64,000 nucleotides of DNA from positions 91,198 to 155,197 of the forward strand of contig CAKSFN010000004.1 in NCBI GenBank assembly GCA_934454405.1, in the 5' to 3' direction. Source of the stretch: an uncultured Eubacteriales bacterium. GTDB taxonomy: Bacteria; Bacillota; Clostridia; Oscillospirales; UBA644. Positions 17,038-24,089 of the stretch are shown in pieces (position 1 is the first letter of the stretch; each line of letters starts with the position of its first letter). The notes under the pieces are model-generated. The model had not been told where the DNA came from. It did not search any database and saw nothing but the letters and a program-made list of their open reading frames with translations. The position numbers and the translations under genes were made by a program.

Positions 17038-17930
17038 CCGATTATCGGGCGTTTGGTATGACGGTGATCGGCGCTTCCCACATAAAAAGCGGCATGGTTT
17101 GTCAGGATTTTTCCTTAAGCTGCGAATTGCCCGACCGCAGAATTTCCGTCGTATGTGACGGTCACGGAGGAGCCGATTATTTCCGCTCGGACAGGGGCAG
17201 CCGCTTTGCCGCGGAAGCCTTTACCGAATGTATGAAGGATCCCGATGTCATAAGTGTCCTTTCGGCGGCCGCCACCCAAAAACAGCAGTCCGGTCGCATA
17301 GAACAGCTCATAAAAAGCATTATTGCCCGCTGGAACGAGCTTGTGGAACGGGACATAAAGGAACATTCCTTCGGCGAGGATGAACTAAGCGGCGTATCGG
17401 GAAAGGCGCGAAAAAGATACGAAACAGGACAGCGCCTGCAATCGGCATACGGCACGACCCTTATCGGCGTTATACTTACCGAGAATTTCTGGCTCGGTTT
17501 GCAGATCGGCGACGGAAAATGCGTTGCCGTATCAAAAGACGGCGAATTTACACAGCCCATTCCGTGGGATGAGCAGTGCTTTTTGAATGTCACCACATCG
17601 ATATGCGATGAAAATGCCGCCAAGGAGTTCCGCTTTTGTTTTGAACGCACTCTTCCCGCCGCCGTATTCATCGGCAGCGACGGAATCGACGACTGCTTTG
17701 CCGGAGATGAGAGGCTGTATGATTTTTACCGCCTGACCCTCAGGTCTTTTGCCCAAACAAACGATCAAACCGCCGTCTCGCAATTAAAAGATTATTTGCC
17801 GACCCTTTCGGAAAAAGGCAGCGGAGATGATATGTCGGTTGGGATTATTGTCAATACGGATTTTGCACGTCAAAAGCCGGCGGCTTTTGAAAAATCGCAA
17901 AAGGCTTCCCAAAACGAGGTGACACCATGA
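17031..17930 (+). CDS. PP2C-family Ser/Thr phosphatase
   Basis: A 299-residue PP2C phosphatase. Metal-binding motifs are present: CQDFS near the start, VCDGHGG (Asp43, Gly44), GTTLIGV, LQIGDGKCVAV, GSDGIDDCF and the late DDMSVGI aspartates. It should remove phosphates put on by the kinase at 14996. It overlaps the vWA gene by 7 bases and the transglutaminase-like gene by 4 bases, so these three are translationally coupled. Confidence 0.88.
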   Translation: MVTDYRAFGMTVIGASHIKSGMVCQDFSLSCELPDRRISVVCDGHGGADYFRSDRGSRFAAEAFTECMKDPDVISVLSAAATQKQQSGRIEQLIKSIIARWNELVERDIKEHSFGEDELSGVSGKARKRYETGQRLQSAYGTTLIGVILTENFWLGLQIGDGKCVAVSKDGEFTQPIPWDEQCFLNVTTSICDENAAKEFRFCFERTLPAAVFIGSDGIDDCFAGDERLYDFYRLTLRSFAQTNDQTAVSQLKDYLPTLSEKGSGDDMSVGIIVNTDFARQKPAAFEKSQKASQNEVTP

Positions 17931-18880
17931 AGGATAACGGCTCCAGGTTTTATTATTCCCGTCTGACAGACGGTGAGAAAAATCTATATGATCGGATATG
18001 CGAGGCGCTTCTTCGCTTTGAACCTGCCCTGTCCATCCACGCCGGTATGGGCAAGGCCTTTACGGTAGATACCAAAAAGATCATGACCGCTGTACTGTTT
18101 GACAATCCGGTTTTTTTCTATCTTAATCGACATCGGGTAGTCACCAAGCAGACGCCGATGTATATTCAACTCATCTTTCAGTATGATTACGCAAAAGAAG
18201 AAGCCGAGCAGCTATGGGCAGAGGTAGAAAGGAAAGTAGATCTGTTTATAAAGAACAGTATAAAGCCGGATATGAGTCCCCTCGCAAAGCAGCTTAAGGT
18301 GCATAATTTTCTGTACACCATTCACACGGCCGAGGAGCCGTTTGACAGCGACTGCTTTTCGGTAGTCGGTGCATTGCTCCGCGATCGGTGCGTCTGCGAA
18401 GGATTCGCCAAGGCATATAAACTGCTGTGCGACAGACTTGGAATCGCCTCAATTGTGGTTGTAGGAGAGGCTTTACACGAAAACGGGCGGCGGGAGCCTC
18501 ATTCCTGGAATATCACCCGTATAAAAGGTGTAACCGCCCATACCGATGCAGCCTGGGACTCCCGTTTCGGCGGAGCGGCTTATGATTATTTTAATCTGTG
18601 CGATGCCGACATTGCCGCCGATCACTGCTTTGATACCGAGCTTTATCCGAAATGCGATCCCAATAAAATCAACTATTTCTATAAAAACCGACTGATTGCG
18701 CGGGACGAGGACGAACTGCGAAAAATAATAGCCGACCGAGCGGACGAGCCTTACTACTCGGTCAAGCTGCTGTTTCCGTTTTCAAAAGAGCGCCTTGACG
18801 AATTTTCCTTTGGTATAGGTGTGCTTCGCTATAACGCCGCCCAAAATATCATCGGATTTATCAAGGCTATGACAGAATAG
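17927..18880 (+). CDS. Transglutaminase-like cysteine protease-fold protein
   Basis: A 317-residue protein. The transglutaminase-like core has the triad: Cys157 in CVCEGFAKAYKLLCDRLGI, His192 in PHSWNITR and Asp207 in HTDAAWD. It also shares the VHNFLY segment before the Cys that is usual for this superfamily. No signal peptide is visible, so it probably acts in the cytoplasm as a peptidase or amide-modifying enzyme. Start ATG overlaps the PP2C stop. Its position in the triad operon suggests a target within the signalling pathway, for example cleavage of a scaffold protein, which is inference. Confidence 0.82.
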   Translation: MKDNGSRFYYSRLTDGEKNLYDRICEALLRFEPALSIHAGMGKAFTVDTKKIMTAVLFDNPVFFYLNRHRVVTKQTPMYIQLIFQYDYAKEEAEQLWAEVERKVDLFIKNSIKPDMSPLAKQLKVHNFLYTIHTAEEPFDSDCFSVVGALLRDRCVCEGFAKAYKLLCDRLGIASIVVVGEALHENGRREPHSWNITRIKGVTAHTDAAWDSRFGGAAYDYFNLCDADIAADHCFDTELYPKCDPNKINYFYKNRLIARDEDELRKIIADRADEPYYSVKLLFPFSKERLDEFSFGIGVLRYNAAQNIIGFIKAMTE

Positions 18881-18902
18881 ACCTATAAACGGGAGGTATA
18901 CT

Positions 18903-19559
18903 ATGCCCATTTCCCAAGAGGAATTAAACAGAATCGTAAAGCTTCACGGCATTATTGAAGGCCATAAGGAGCACAGCCACGCAGCGCCCACCTATAAAGA
19001 CAGTCCTTATCTTGCCGAAATGGCGCAAATTGCGCTTGCTCCCCGTGATCACGATATAGAAACGCTGGAAGAGATCATTCCGACGCTTTGGTATCTTACC
19101 GAATGTTATGACAAAATGTGCCGTGCGGGAATGTCGGTGAAATTTTACACACCGCAGCTTCAAGCTCATACAGAGCTTATGAAACTCAGAGAATATGACA
19201 GTGAGGACATGGAAGGGTTTGAAAACTGTTTTTATCTGGCGGTCAAAGCAAGAAATTATTATGAACCTGACGATTGCCCTGACCTTGTCGCAATCGTGTC
19301 CGGCAGTCTGCCGGATGAAAGAATCCGTGAATTGCTTCTCTCGGCGCAGGAAAACCGACGGGGATTCATCAAAAACGATCCTGTTGAGAAAACGGAGAAA
19401 TACCTTGCGGTGATTGACAAGGTGGAGGAAAAGATAGAAAAAACCAAACAGATGGATTTCTGTCTGGAATACTGGAGTTTAAAAGCTCGGTTCTTGTTTG
19501 AATACGGCATCCTCTGGCGCTCCCCGACCCAGCTCAACCCCGGTGTAATGTTTGATTAA
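18903..19559 (+). CDS. Uncharacterised helical protein at the end of the kinase operon
   Basis: A 218-residue hydrophilic, mostly helical protein (LEEIIPTLWYLTECYDKM, KTEKYLAVIDKVEEKIEKTK). No family recognised and no signal peptide or membrane segment. GGGAGG precedes the ATG, 22 bp after the transglutaminase gene. A strong terminator starts 18 bases past its stop, so it closes the operon. Confidence 0.7.
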   Translation: MPISQEELNRIVKLHGIIEGHKEHSHAAPTYKDSPYLAEMAQIALAPRDHDIETLEEIIPTLWYLTECYDKMCRAGMSVKFYTPQLQAHTELMKLREYDSEDMEGFENCFYLAVKARNYYEPDDCPDLVAIVSGSLPDERIRELLLSAQENRRGFIKNDPVEKTEKYLAVIDKVEEKIEKTKQMDFCLEYWSLKARFLFEYGILWRSPTQLNPGVMFD

Positions 19560-19576
19560 GTCAATAAGCGTTTTTG

Positions 19577-19605
19577 GCGTCGGTCACCTTGACCGGCGCT
19601 TTTTT
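19577..19605 (+). terminator. Terminator closing the kinase/vWA/PP2C operon
   Basis: GCGTCGGTCA, loop CCT, TGACCGGCGC, then TTTTTT: a 10-bp stem with one G-U pair. Palindrome copy 3 begins directly in the U-run. Confidence 0.88.
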
Positions 19606-19649
19606 GTCGCCGTAGCGGTGACCAAATTCATTCTCAAAAACTTTATAAT
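19606..19649 (+). promoter_or_regulatory. Palindrome-promoter element, copy 3
   Basis: GTCGCCGT-A-GCGGTGAC (19606-19622), then CAAATT and TATAAT at 19644-19649. The 21-base gap is identical to copy 1. No clear gene follows: only a 17-codon frame (19669-19722, weak ribosome site) and then a hairpin at 19760. It may drive a short RNA, or mark the end of a lost third module. Confidence 0.6.
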
Positions 19650-19759
19650 AATAATCGTAAAAGAGGATATGCTTAGGACGGTAGCAAATCCGCCGGATAA
19701 TTATTTCAATTCGGCAGGATAAGTGCGCCTGAATTTCCGTAAAAGCCTGTTTTTACATC

Positions 19760-19798
19760 AAATCCGTCTATTTTGACTTGTTCAAAATGGGCGGATTT
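19760..19798. terminator. Long hairpin, probable terminator after palindrome copy 3
   Basis: AAATCCGTCTATTTTGA, loop CTTGT, TCAAAATGGGCGGATTT: a 17-bp stem with two G-U pairs, followed by TATTTGTT. It would end a transcript of about 140 bases starting at palindrome copy 3. Confidence 0.6.
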
Positions 19799-19894
19799 TA
19801 TTTGTTGGAGGAAGTCTTATGTTTATGAGGTGTCGCTAATACTGTCCTAAAGTATAACTGTAAAAACATTTTTGTTTCTGTCGGCTGCCGCAGC

Positions 19895-19942
19895 CCTCCG
19901 TATCAATCGTTTTTGACCTAACAAAAAACGATTGAACGGAGG
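19895..19942 (+). promoter_or_regulatory. Hairpin that sequesters the ribosome site of the sigma-like gene
   Basis: CCTCCGT + bulged A + TCAATCGTTTTT pairs with AAAAACGATTGA + ACGGAGG across a 9-base loop. The 3' arm contains the whole GGAGG ribosome site (19938-19942) of the TTG-started gene at 19952. Such a 19-bp stem should keep translation low unless it is opened. Confidence 0.65.
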
Positions 19943-19951
19943 TACATAACC

Positions 19952-20461
19952 TTGAACAAACAACCCAAAGCGGTTTATATCATAGAAAACGGCGGGTACA
20001 CGGAACTGACCTATGAGGAATTCCTTCGCCGTGAGCAAATCTGCCCGTTATATGCGGACAAGCTGTTCCTGCCTTTGTACGGCAGTCTGATGGAGGTATC
20101 CAAAGAGGATTATGAGGAATATTACCGTCAGCGGAATCGTCAAATCTATATTGACAGACGCGCATCAAGAAACGGCGATGTTTCCTACAACGCTCTGAGC
20201 ACCGATGAATTTAACGGCGAGGATATTCTCATAGCAGAGCAGCCGGATGTATGCGACACCGTAGTGGAAAGCATTATGACGGACAAGCTCAGGAAAGCCA
20301 TCCTCAAGCTGACTGATGAGGAACAGCTTCTCATCTACCGCCACTATTACGCCGATATTCCCGGCACTGAGCTTGCGGAAATCTACGGCGTATCTCAGCA
20401 GGCAATCAGCAAGCGGATCGCCAAAATCAGAGTAAAGCTCAAAAATCTTTTAGAAAAATAA
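19952..20461 (+). CDS. Sigma-70 region 4-like regulator of the conjugative element
   Basis: A 169-residue protein. The C-terminal 60 residues are a sigma-70 region 4 helix-turn-helix: LRKAILKLTDEEQLLIYRHY, ADIPGTELAEIYGVSQQAIS, KRIAKIRVKLKNLLEK. The N-terminus (TELTYEEFLRREQIC, EDYEEYYRQRNRQIYIDRR) is typical of the sigma-like orf7-type regulators in Tn916/Tn1549-family elements, which control excision and transfer genes. The start is TTG at 19952, the only codon correctly spaced from GGAGG at 19938-19942, and that ribosome site is buried in a long hairpin. A perfect terminator follows. Confidence 0.85.
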   Translation: MNKQPKAVYIIENGGYTELTYEEFLRREQICPLYADKLFLPLYGSLMEVSKEDYEEYYRQRNRQIYIDRRASRNGDVSYNALSTDEFNGEDILIAEQPDVCDTVVESIMTDKLRKAILKLTDEEQLLIYRHYYADIPGTELAEIYGVSQQAISKRIAKIRVKLKNLLEK

Positions 20462-20476
20462 AAATTTCGGTTGTAG

Positions 20477-20515
20477 GCCCCCTCACTTTTTACCATGAAA
20501 AGTGAGGGGGCTTTC
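20477..20515 (+). terminator. Strong terminator after the sigma-like gene
   Basis: GCCCCCTCACTTTT, loop TACCATG, AAAAGTGAGGGGGC: a perfect 14-bp stem followed by TTTC. Confidence 0.9.
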
Positions 20516-20572
20516 TCAATAGCCTCCGCCCGTTCTTTGAAAACCGAATAGCACAGCGCATTCTTTACCTTC

Positions 20573-20914
20573 CTTCTGCCGTCGGCGAGAGCCGATGAGC
20601 CACACGACCTTTTGAGTCGGACGGTGCGGCGCATCCGCACCGAAGGCCATAAAAAGCAGAAGCAATAATGATACTTGCGTCCAGTCACAGGCCGAGCGTT
20701 GAAGCGGTACGAACAAAGAGCCGTAAGCCGTCGCAGCCAATGAGGGCGCCTCGCAGAGATCCTGGGAGTGGTGGGATTCCAATGAGGTCAAATGCATGAC
20801 CGGAGGATGCGTTCCCTTGTCCGGGGTGTCGTGGACAAATACGGACAGAAAAAAGAACGATTGATACAAAGACAATACAAGGCGGTCATTTGCCCAAAAG
20901 CACACGGCCGCCTT
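20573..20914 (+). ncRNA. Candidate structured RNA upstream of the toxin gene
   Basis: About 410 bases between the terminator at 20511 and the toxin gene hold no convincing gene but much structure. A stem CTTCTGC (20573-20579) with GCAGAAG (20656-20662) encloses three hairpins. These are TCGGC-GAGA-GCCGA (a GNRA-type loop, 20582-20595), CGAC-N7-GTCG (20605-20619) and CGGTGCGG-CGCAT-CCGCACCG (8 bp, 20622-20642). A further hairpin GGTC-N8-GACC occurs near 20786, and AAGGCGG...CCGCCTT plus TT (20879-20916) could end the transcript. Multi-branch structure plus lack of coding suggests a functional RNA of the element. I do not recognise a known family. The promoter was not located, and the ends are estimates. 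Confidence 0.45.
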
Positions 20915-20935
20915 TTACTTAATACGGAGGCTAAT

Positions 20936-21301
20936 ATGAAAGAGATCAAACGAGGTGAAATCTATGCCGTTGACTTCGGTACAGGCTTCGGCAGTGAGCA
21001 AGGCGGAACGCGCCCGTCCTTGATTTTACAGAATGATATCGGCAACAAGCACAGCCCCACCACCATCGTGGCGGCGATCACAGGCAGAAAAACAAAGGCA
21101 GCTCTGCCCACCCATGTGAAAATCATGGCGAAAGGGCTTAAAACCGAATCCACCGTCCTGCTTGAACAAATCAGAACGATAGACAAAGCGAGGCTCGGCG
21201 AATACATCGGCAGGCTCGACGGCAAAACCCTCGCCGCCGTTGACCGTGCCATTGTAGTGAGTCTCGGCATCAAATATTTGGAGGAACTACTCAATGGATA
21301 A
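20936..21301 (+). CDS. MazF/PemK-family mRNA interferase toxin
   Basis: A 121-residue PemK/MazF endoribonuclease. The fold starts with IKRGEIYAVDFGTGFGSEQGG, followed by RPSLILQND, then TIVAAIT, the long HVKIMA strand, ESTVLLEQIRTIDKARL, and the terminal helix VDRAIVVSLGI. The Arg/Thr/Glu active-site pattern of MazF is present. The ATG at 20936 has ACGGAGG; the frame is open 144 bases upstream but that part looks non-coding. No separate MazE-like antitoxin gene precedes it; a 51-residue gene overlaps its 3' end. In these conjugative elements such a toxin probably stabilises the element. Confidence 0.88.
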   Translation: MKEIKRGEIYAVDFGTGFGSEQGGTRPSLILQNDIGNKHSPTTIVAAITGRKTKAALPTHVKIMAKGLKTESTVLLEQIRTIDKARLGEYIGRLDGKTLAAVDRAIVVSLGIKYLEELLNG

Positions 21302-21449
21302 AAGAACCGACATCAACAATACATCATTCGCTTACAGTGTAAACCTATTAAAAATGCTCCTCGCCATGCAACTCATCACCGTGGATGAATACGAAAGAAT
21401 CGCTCAGATTAGTGCCGAACATTACGGTGCTGATCTTATTTATGTCTGA
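21294..21449 (+). CDS. Small 51-residue protein overlapping the toxin gene
   Basis: The product begins MDKRTDINNTSFAYSVNLLK and ends ITVDEYERIAQISAEHYGAD. It is a helical protein of the short kind with a 'LITxxEYxxI' motif often encoded beside recombinases in clostridial conjugative elements. The ATG overlaps the toxin stop by 8 bases and GAGG precedes it, so it is probably translated with the toxin. It is too short to be widely annotated. It could be an antitoxin or an excision accessory protein; neither is shown. Confidence 0.65.
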   Translation: MDKRTDINNTSFAYSVNLLKMLLAMQLITVDEYERIAQISAEHYGADLIYV

Positions 21450-21568
21450 AATCTTAATTCTCAAGTTTTTGCGAAAAACCGCTGGAAGTATTCGAACTAT
21501 TGTGGTATGGTGTGTCGTGCCAAAAGGCGAATAACAGCAAGGCGACCCCTTGCGGAAAGGAGAAAGAC

Positions 21569-23113
21569 ATGAACATTACTGAAATCACAAGCACAAAGAA
21601 GCAGACAGCCGAACGGCTTCGGTTAGCCCCGTACTGCCGGGTGTCGAGTGACTCTACCGACCAGCTCCACTCCTTCGCCGCACAGATCCGCTACTACAGC
21701 GACTATGCCAAGAAGCATCCCGAATATCAGCTTGTCGACATTTATGCCGATGAGGGCATCACGGGAACCGAGATGAAAAAGCGGGACGAGCTGAATCGGC
21801 TGATAGCCGACTGCAGGAAAGGTAAGGTCGACCGCATCATCGTCAAGTCGGTTTCCCGATTGGCACGGAACACCGAGGAGCTGCTCGTGCTGCTGCGGAT
21901 GTGCAAAGAGATCGGCGTAAGCGTGTATTTCGAGGAACAGGGCATCGACACCGAAAAACTGAATATGGAGATGATCGTAACATTCCCCGGTATGGCCGCA
22001 CAGCAAGAAAGTGTGAACATATCGGGGAATTTGCGTTGGAGCTATCAAAAGCGGATGCAGTCCGGTGACTTCAACTGCACCTGTCCGGCTTACGGCTTCG
22101 ACCTCAAAGACGGGCAAATGACCGTCAACGAAACGGAGGCGACGGTCATACGGCGCATATTCGATCTATACCTCCAAGGATACGGTACGCTTGCCATTGC
22201 GAAAATGCTGAATGAGGACGGCATACCGCGGAAACACGGCTACGAAAAATGGCTGCCGAGTTCAATCAACTATGTATTGAACAACGAACGCTATATGGGA
22301 GATGCGCTCCTGCAGAAAAGCTACACCACCGAAACACTGCCGTTTCGGAAAATGAAAAACGACGGACGGCTGCCGCAATACTATGTAGAGAACAGCAATC
22401 CTGCCATCGTCAGCCGAGAAACCTTTCAGGCGGCGCAGAACCTGCTGTGCTCACGGAAAACGGAAAGATGCAAAAGAAAGTCCTATCCGCTGACCGGAAA
22501 GCTGCGCTGTCCCGAATGCGGCAGAGCCTTCCGGCATCAGGTGGTAAACGGCAAGGCGCATTGGATATGCTCCTGCCGCTCGTCCGGTGCAACCGACTGC
22601 CAGCACCGCCATGTGCGTGAGGATATCGTATACGGGATATTCACCGATATGGTTATCAAGCTGAAAACCTACCGAGGCGAACTGCTCGGTACGCTGATTC
22701 ACCAAATGGAAACCATGCAGGACCGCACAAGCCGCAATCAGGAACGCATACGGCAGATAGACAGAGAAATCGCCGACCTCGGTGCAAAGAACCATATCAT
22801 TGCAAGGTTGCACACAAGCGGCGCTATGAACGCCGCCGATTACGCCATGCAGACTTCGGAGATCGGCAATCGCCTCACCGAGCTGCGCATCGAACGGCGG
22901 CAAAAGCTCACCGAGGATGAGAACGACCAACTGCTCGCCACCCTCAAAGACTTGAACGGCATCCTCGATGAATACGAGCCGACCGTCGAGTTTGACAACG
23001 GGCTGTTTGACGAAATCGTCGAGAGCATCACGGTGGACAGCAGCGAACAACTGACCTTCAAGCTCATCGGCGGCATTGCACTGACCGAGCAAATCCCCAA
23101 GAAAGGACGGTGA
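21569..23113 (+). CDS. Large serine recombinase 1
   Basis: A 514-residue large serine recombinase. The catalytic domain carries APYCRVSSDS (nucleophile Ser26), YADEGITGTEMKKRDELNRL, VKSVSRLARNTEE and YFEEQGIDTE. The recombinase domain follows (GYGTLAIAKMLNEDGIP), then a zinc ribbon (CPECG... CSCRSSGATDC) and a coiled-coil C-terminus that mediates synapsis. It is the first of three tandem recombinase genes. AAAGGAG precedes the ATG at 21569; the upstream frame lacks a ribosome site. It should cut and rejoin the attachment sites of the element with its partners. Confidence 0.92.
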   Translation: MNITEITSTKKQTAERLRLAPYCRVSSDSTDQLHSFAAQIRYYSDYAKKHPEYQLVDIYADEGITGTEMKKRDELNRLIADCRKGKVDRIIVKSVSRLARNTEELLVLLRMCKEIGVSVYFEEQGIDTEKLNMEMIVTFPGMAAQQESVNISGNLRWSYQKRMQSGDFNCTCPAYGFDLKDGQMTVNETEATVIRRIFDLYLQGYGTLAIAKMLNEDGIPRKHGYEKWLPSSINYVLNNERYMGDALLQKSYTTETLPFRKMKNDGRLPQYYVENSNPAIVSRETFQAAQNLLCSRKTERCKRKSYPLTGKLRCPECGRAFRHQVVNGKAHWICSCRSSGATDCQHRHVREDIVYGIFTDMVIKLKTYRGELLGTLIHQMETMQDRTSRNQERIRQIDREIADLGAKNHIIARLHTSGAMNAADYAMQTSEIGNRLTELRIERRQKLTEDENDQLLATLKDLNGILDEYEPTVEFDNGLFDEIVESITVDSSEQLTFKLIGGIALTEQIPKKGR

Positions 23114-23120
23114 AACCCGA

Positions 23121-24089
23121 ATGAAAAACAGAATCCTGCCTTACGGCTACTGCTGTAAAGACGGCGTTATCGTCATAGAGCCACAGGAGAGCAAAGTGCT
23201 GAAACAGATCTTTGCCGCCTACCTTGACGGCTCCTCTATGCTGACCATAGCCGAGCAGCTGAACAGAGAGAAAATCGAATACAGGGACGGCGTTACCGAC
23301 TGGAACAAGGGGCGGCTCAAGCATCTCATTGACAACACAAAATATCTCGGCACAGAGGTGTATCCGCCGATCATCGATCAAGCAACCTATGAGAAAACAC
23401 AGAAAACAAAGCATGGGCGCAACACTCAAAGGGATACGGACAAAACACAAGACATATTCAAACTGACCATCCCCGTCCGATGCCCAAGCTGCGGTGACCG
23501 AATGCGCCGCCGACATGACAGCCGATGCAAATGCCAAGAGCGTTGGACTTGTGAGAACACGACCTGCCGTCTGCGGATCGAGATATCCGATGCCGAATTG
23601 CTGACCGCACTTGCCGACCTTCTCGGCACGGTAACCGCCGACAGCATCACACTGCCTGCCGAAGCGCCCTACGAACCGAGCGCCGAGGTAACACGGCTGA
23701 ATAACGAGATCAGCCGTATGCTTGACGCAGCAGAAATCGACAAAGCTGTATTGCGAAGCAAAATGACGGAGTGCCTCGCCCGGAAATATAAAGAACTCGG
23801 CAACGGGTGCTGTGCCGTACAAAGGCTGAAAGCCGAACTTGGCAGTACGGCAGACATCGCCGAGCGGCTGAACCGCACGGTCAGCGAAATACGCCTGTAC
23901 ACCGACAAAACGGCAGACATCATACTGCTGAACGGACAGATCATACGAAAGGAGCAAGGTCATGCAACAAACAACGGTCGCCCCTCAGAGAGTGGTGCGG
24001 ATAATCGAACCGACCATATCGGTCAGAGAAAGCGTGAAAAGCCATTACCGAGTCCTGCGGGTGGCGGCATACTGCCGCGTTTCCACTAA
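23121..24089 (+). CDS. Recombinase-like protein without a catalytic domain
   Basis: The 322-residue product starts directly in the recombinase domain (LPYGYCCKDGVIVIEPQESK, LDGSSMLTIAEQLNREKI) and has the zinc-ribbon region (CPSCG, CKCQERWTCENTTC) and a coiled coil. The resolvase N-terminal domain with the nucleophilic serine is absent. No stop or frame shift is seen near its start, and it has its own ATG 7 bases after recombinase 1. Its length and intact frame suggest a conserved accessory subunit rather than a broken gene. Its last 128 bases overlap the start of recombinase 2 in another frame. Confidence 0.82.
   Translation: MKNRILPYGYCCKDGVIVIEPQESKVLKQIFAAYLDGSSMLTIAEQLNREKIEYRDGVTDWNKGRLKHLIDNTKYLGTEVYPPIIDQATYEKTQKTKHGRNTQRDTDKTQDIFKLTIPVRCPSCGDRMRRRHDSRCKCQERWTCENTTCRLRIEISDAELLTALADLLGTVTADSITLPAEAPYEPSAEVTRLNNEISRMLDAAEIDKAVLRSKMTECLARKYKELGNGCCAVQRLKAELGSTADIAERLNRTVSEIRLYTDKTADIILLNGQIIRKEQGHATNNGRPSESGADNRTDHIGQRKREKPLPSPAGGGILPRFH

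Noticed and set aside
19669..19722. 17-codon frame after palindrome copy 3 as a peptide gene
   Set aside because: The ribosome site is only 2 bases from the ATG and nothing supports the peptide; kept only as a note under the palindrome element.
20516..20905. 129-codon minus-strand frame over the structured RNA region
   Set aside because: It has no ribosome site and covers the hairpins and terminator stems, which better explain the sequence. Apparent conservation would more likely reflect the RNA.
23121..24089. Middle recombinase gene as a pseudogene
   Set aside because: The frame is intact with its own start, all downstream domains are present, and no remains of a catalytic domain precede it.
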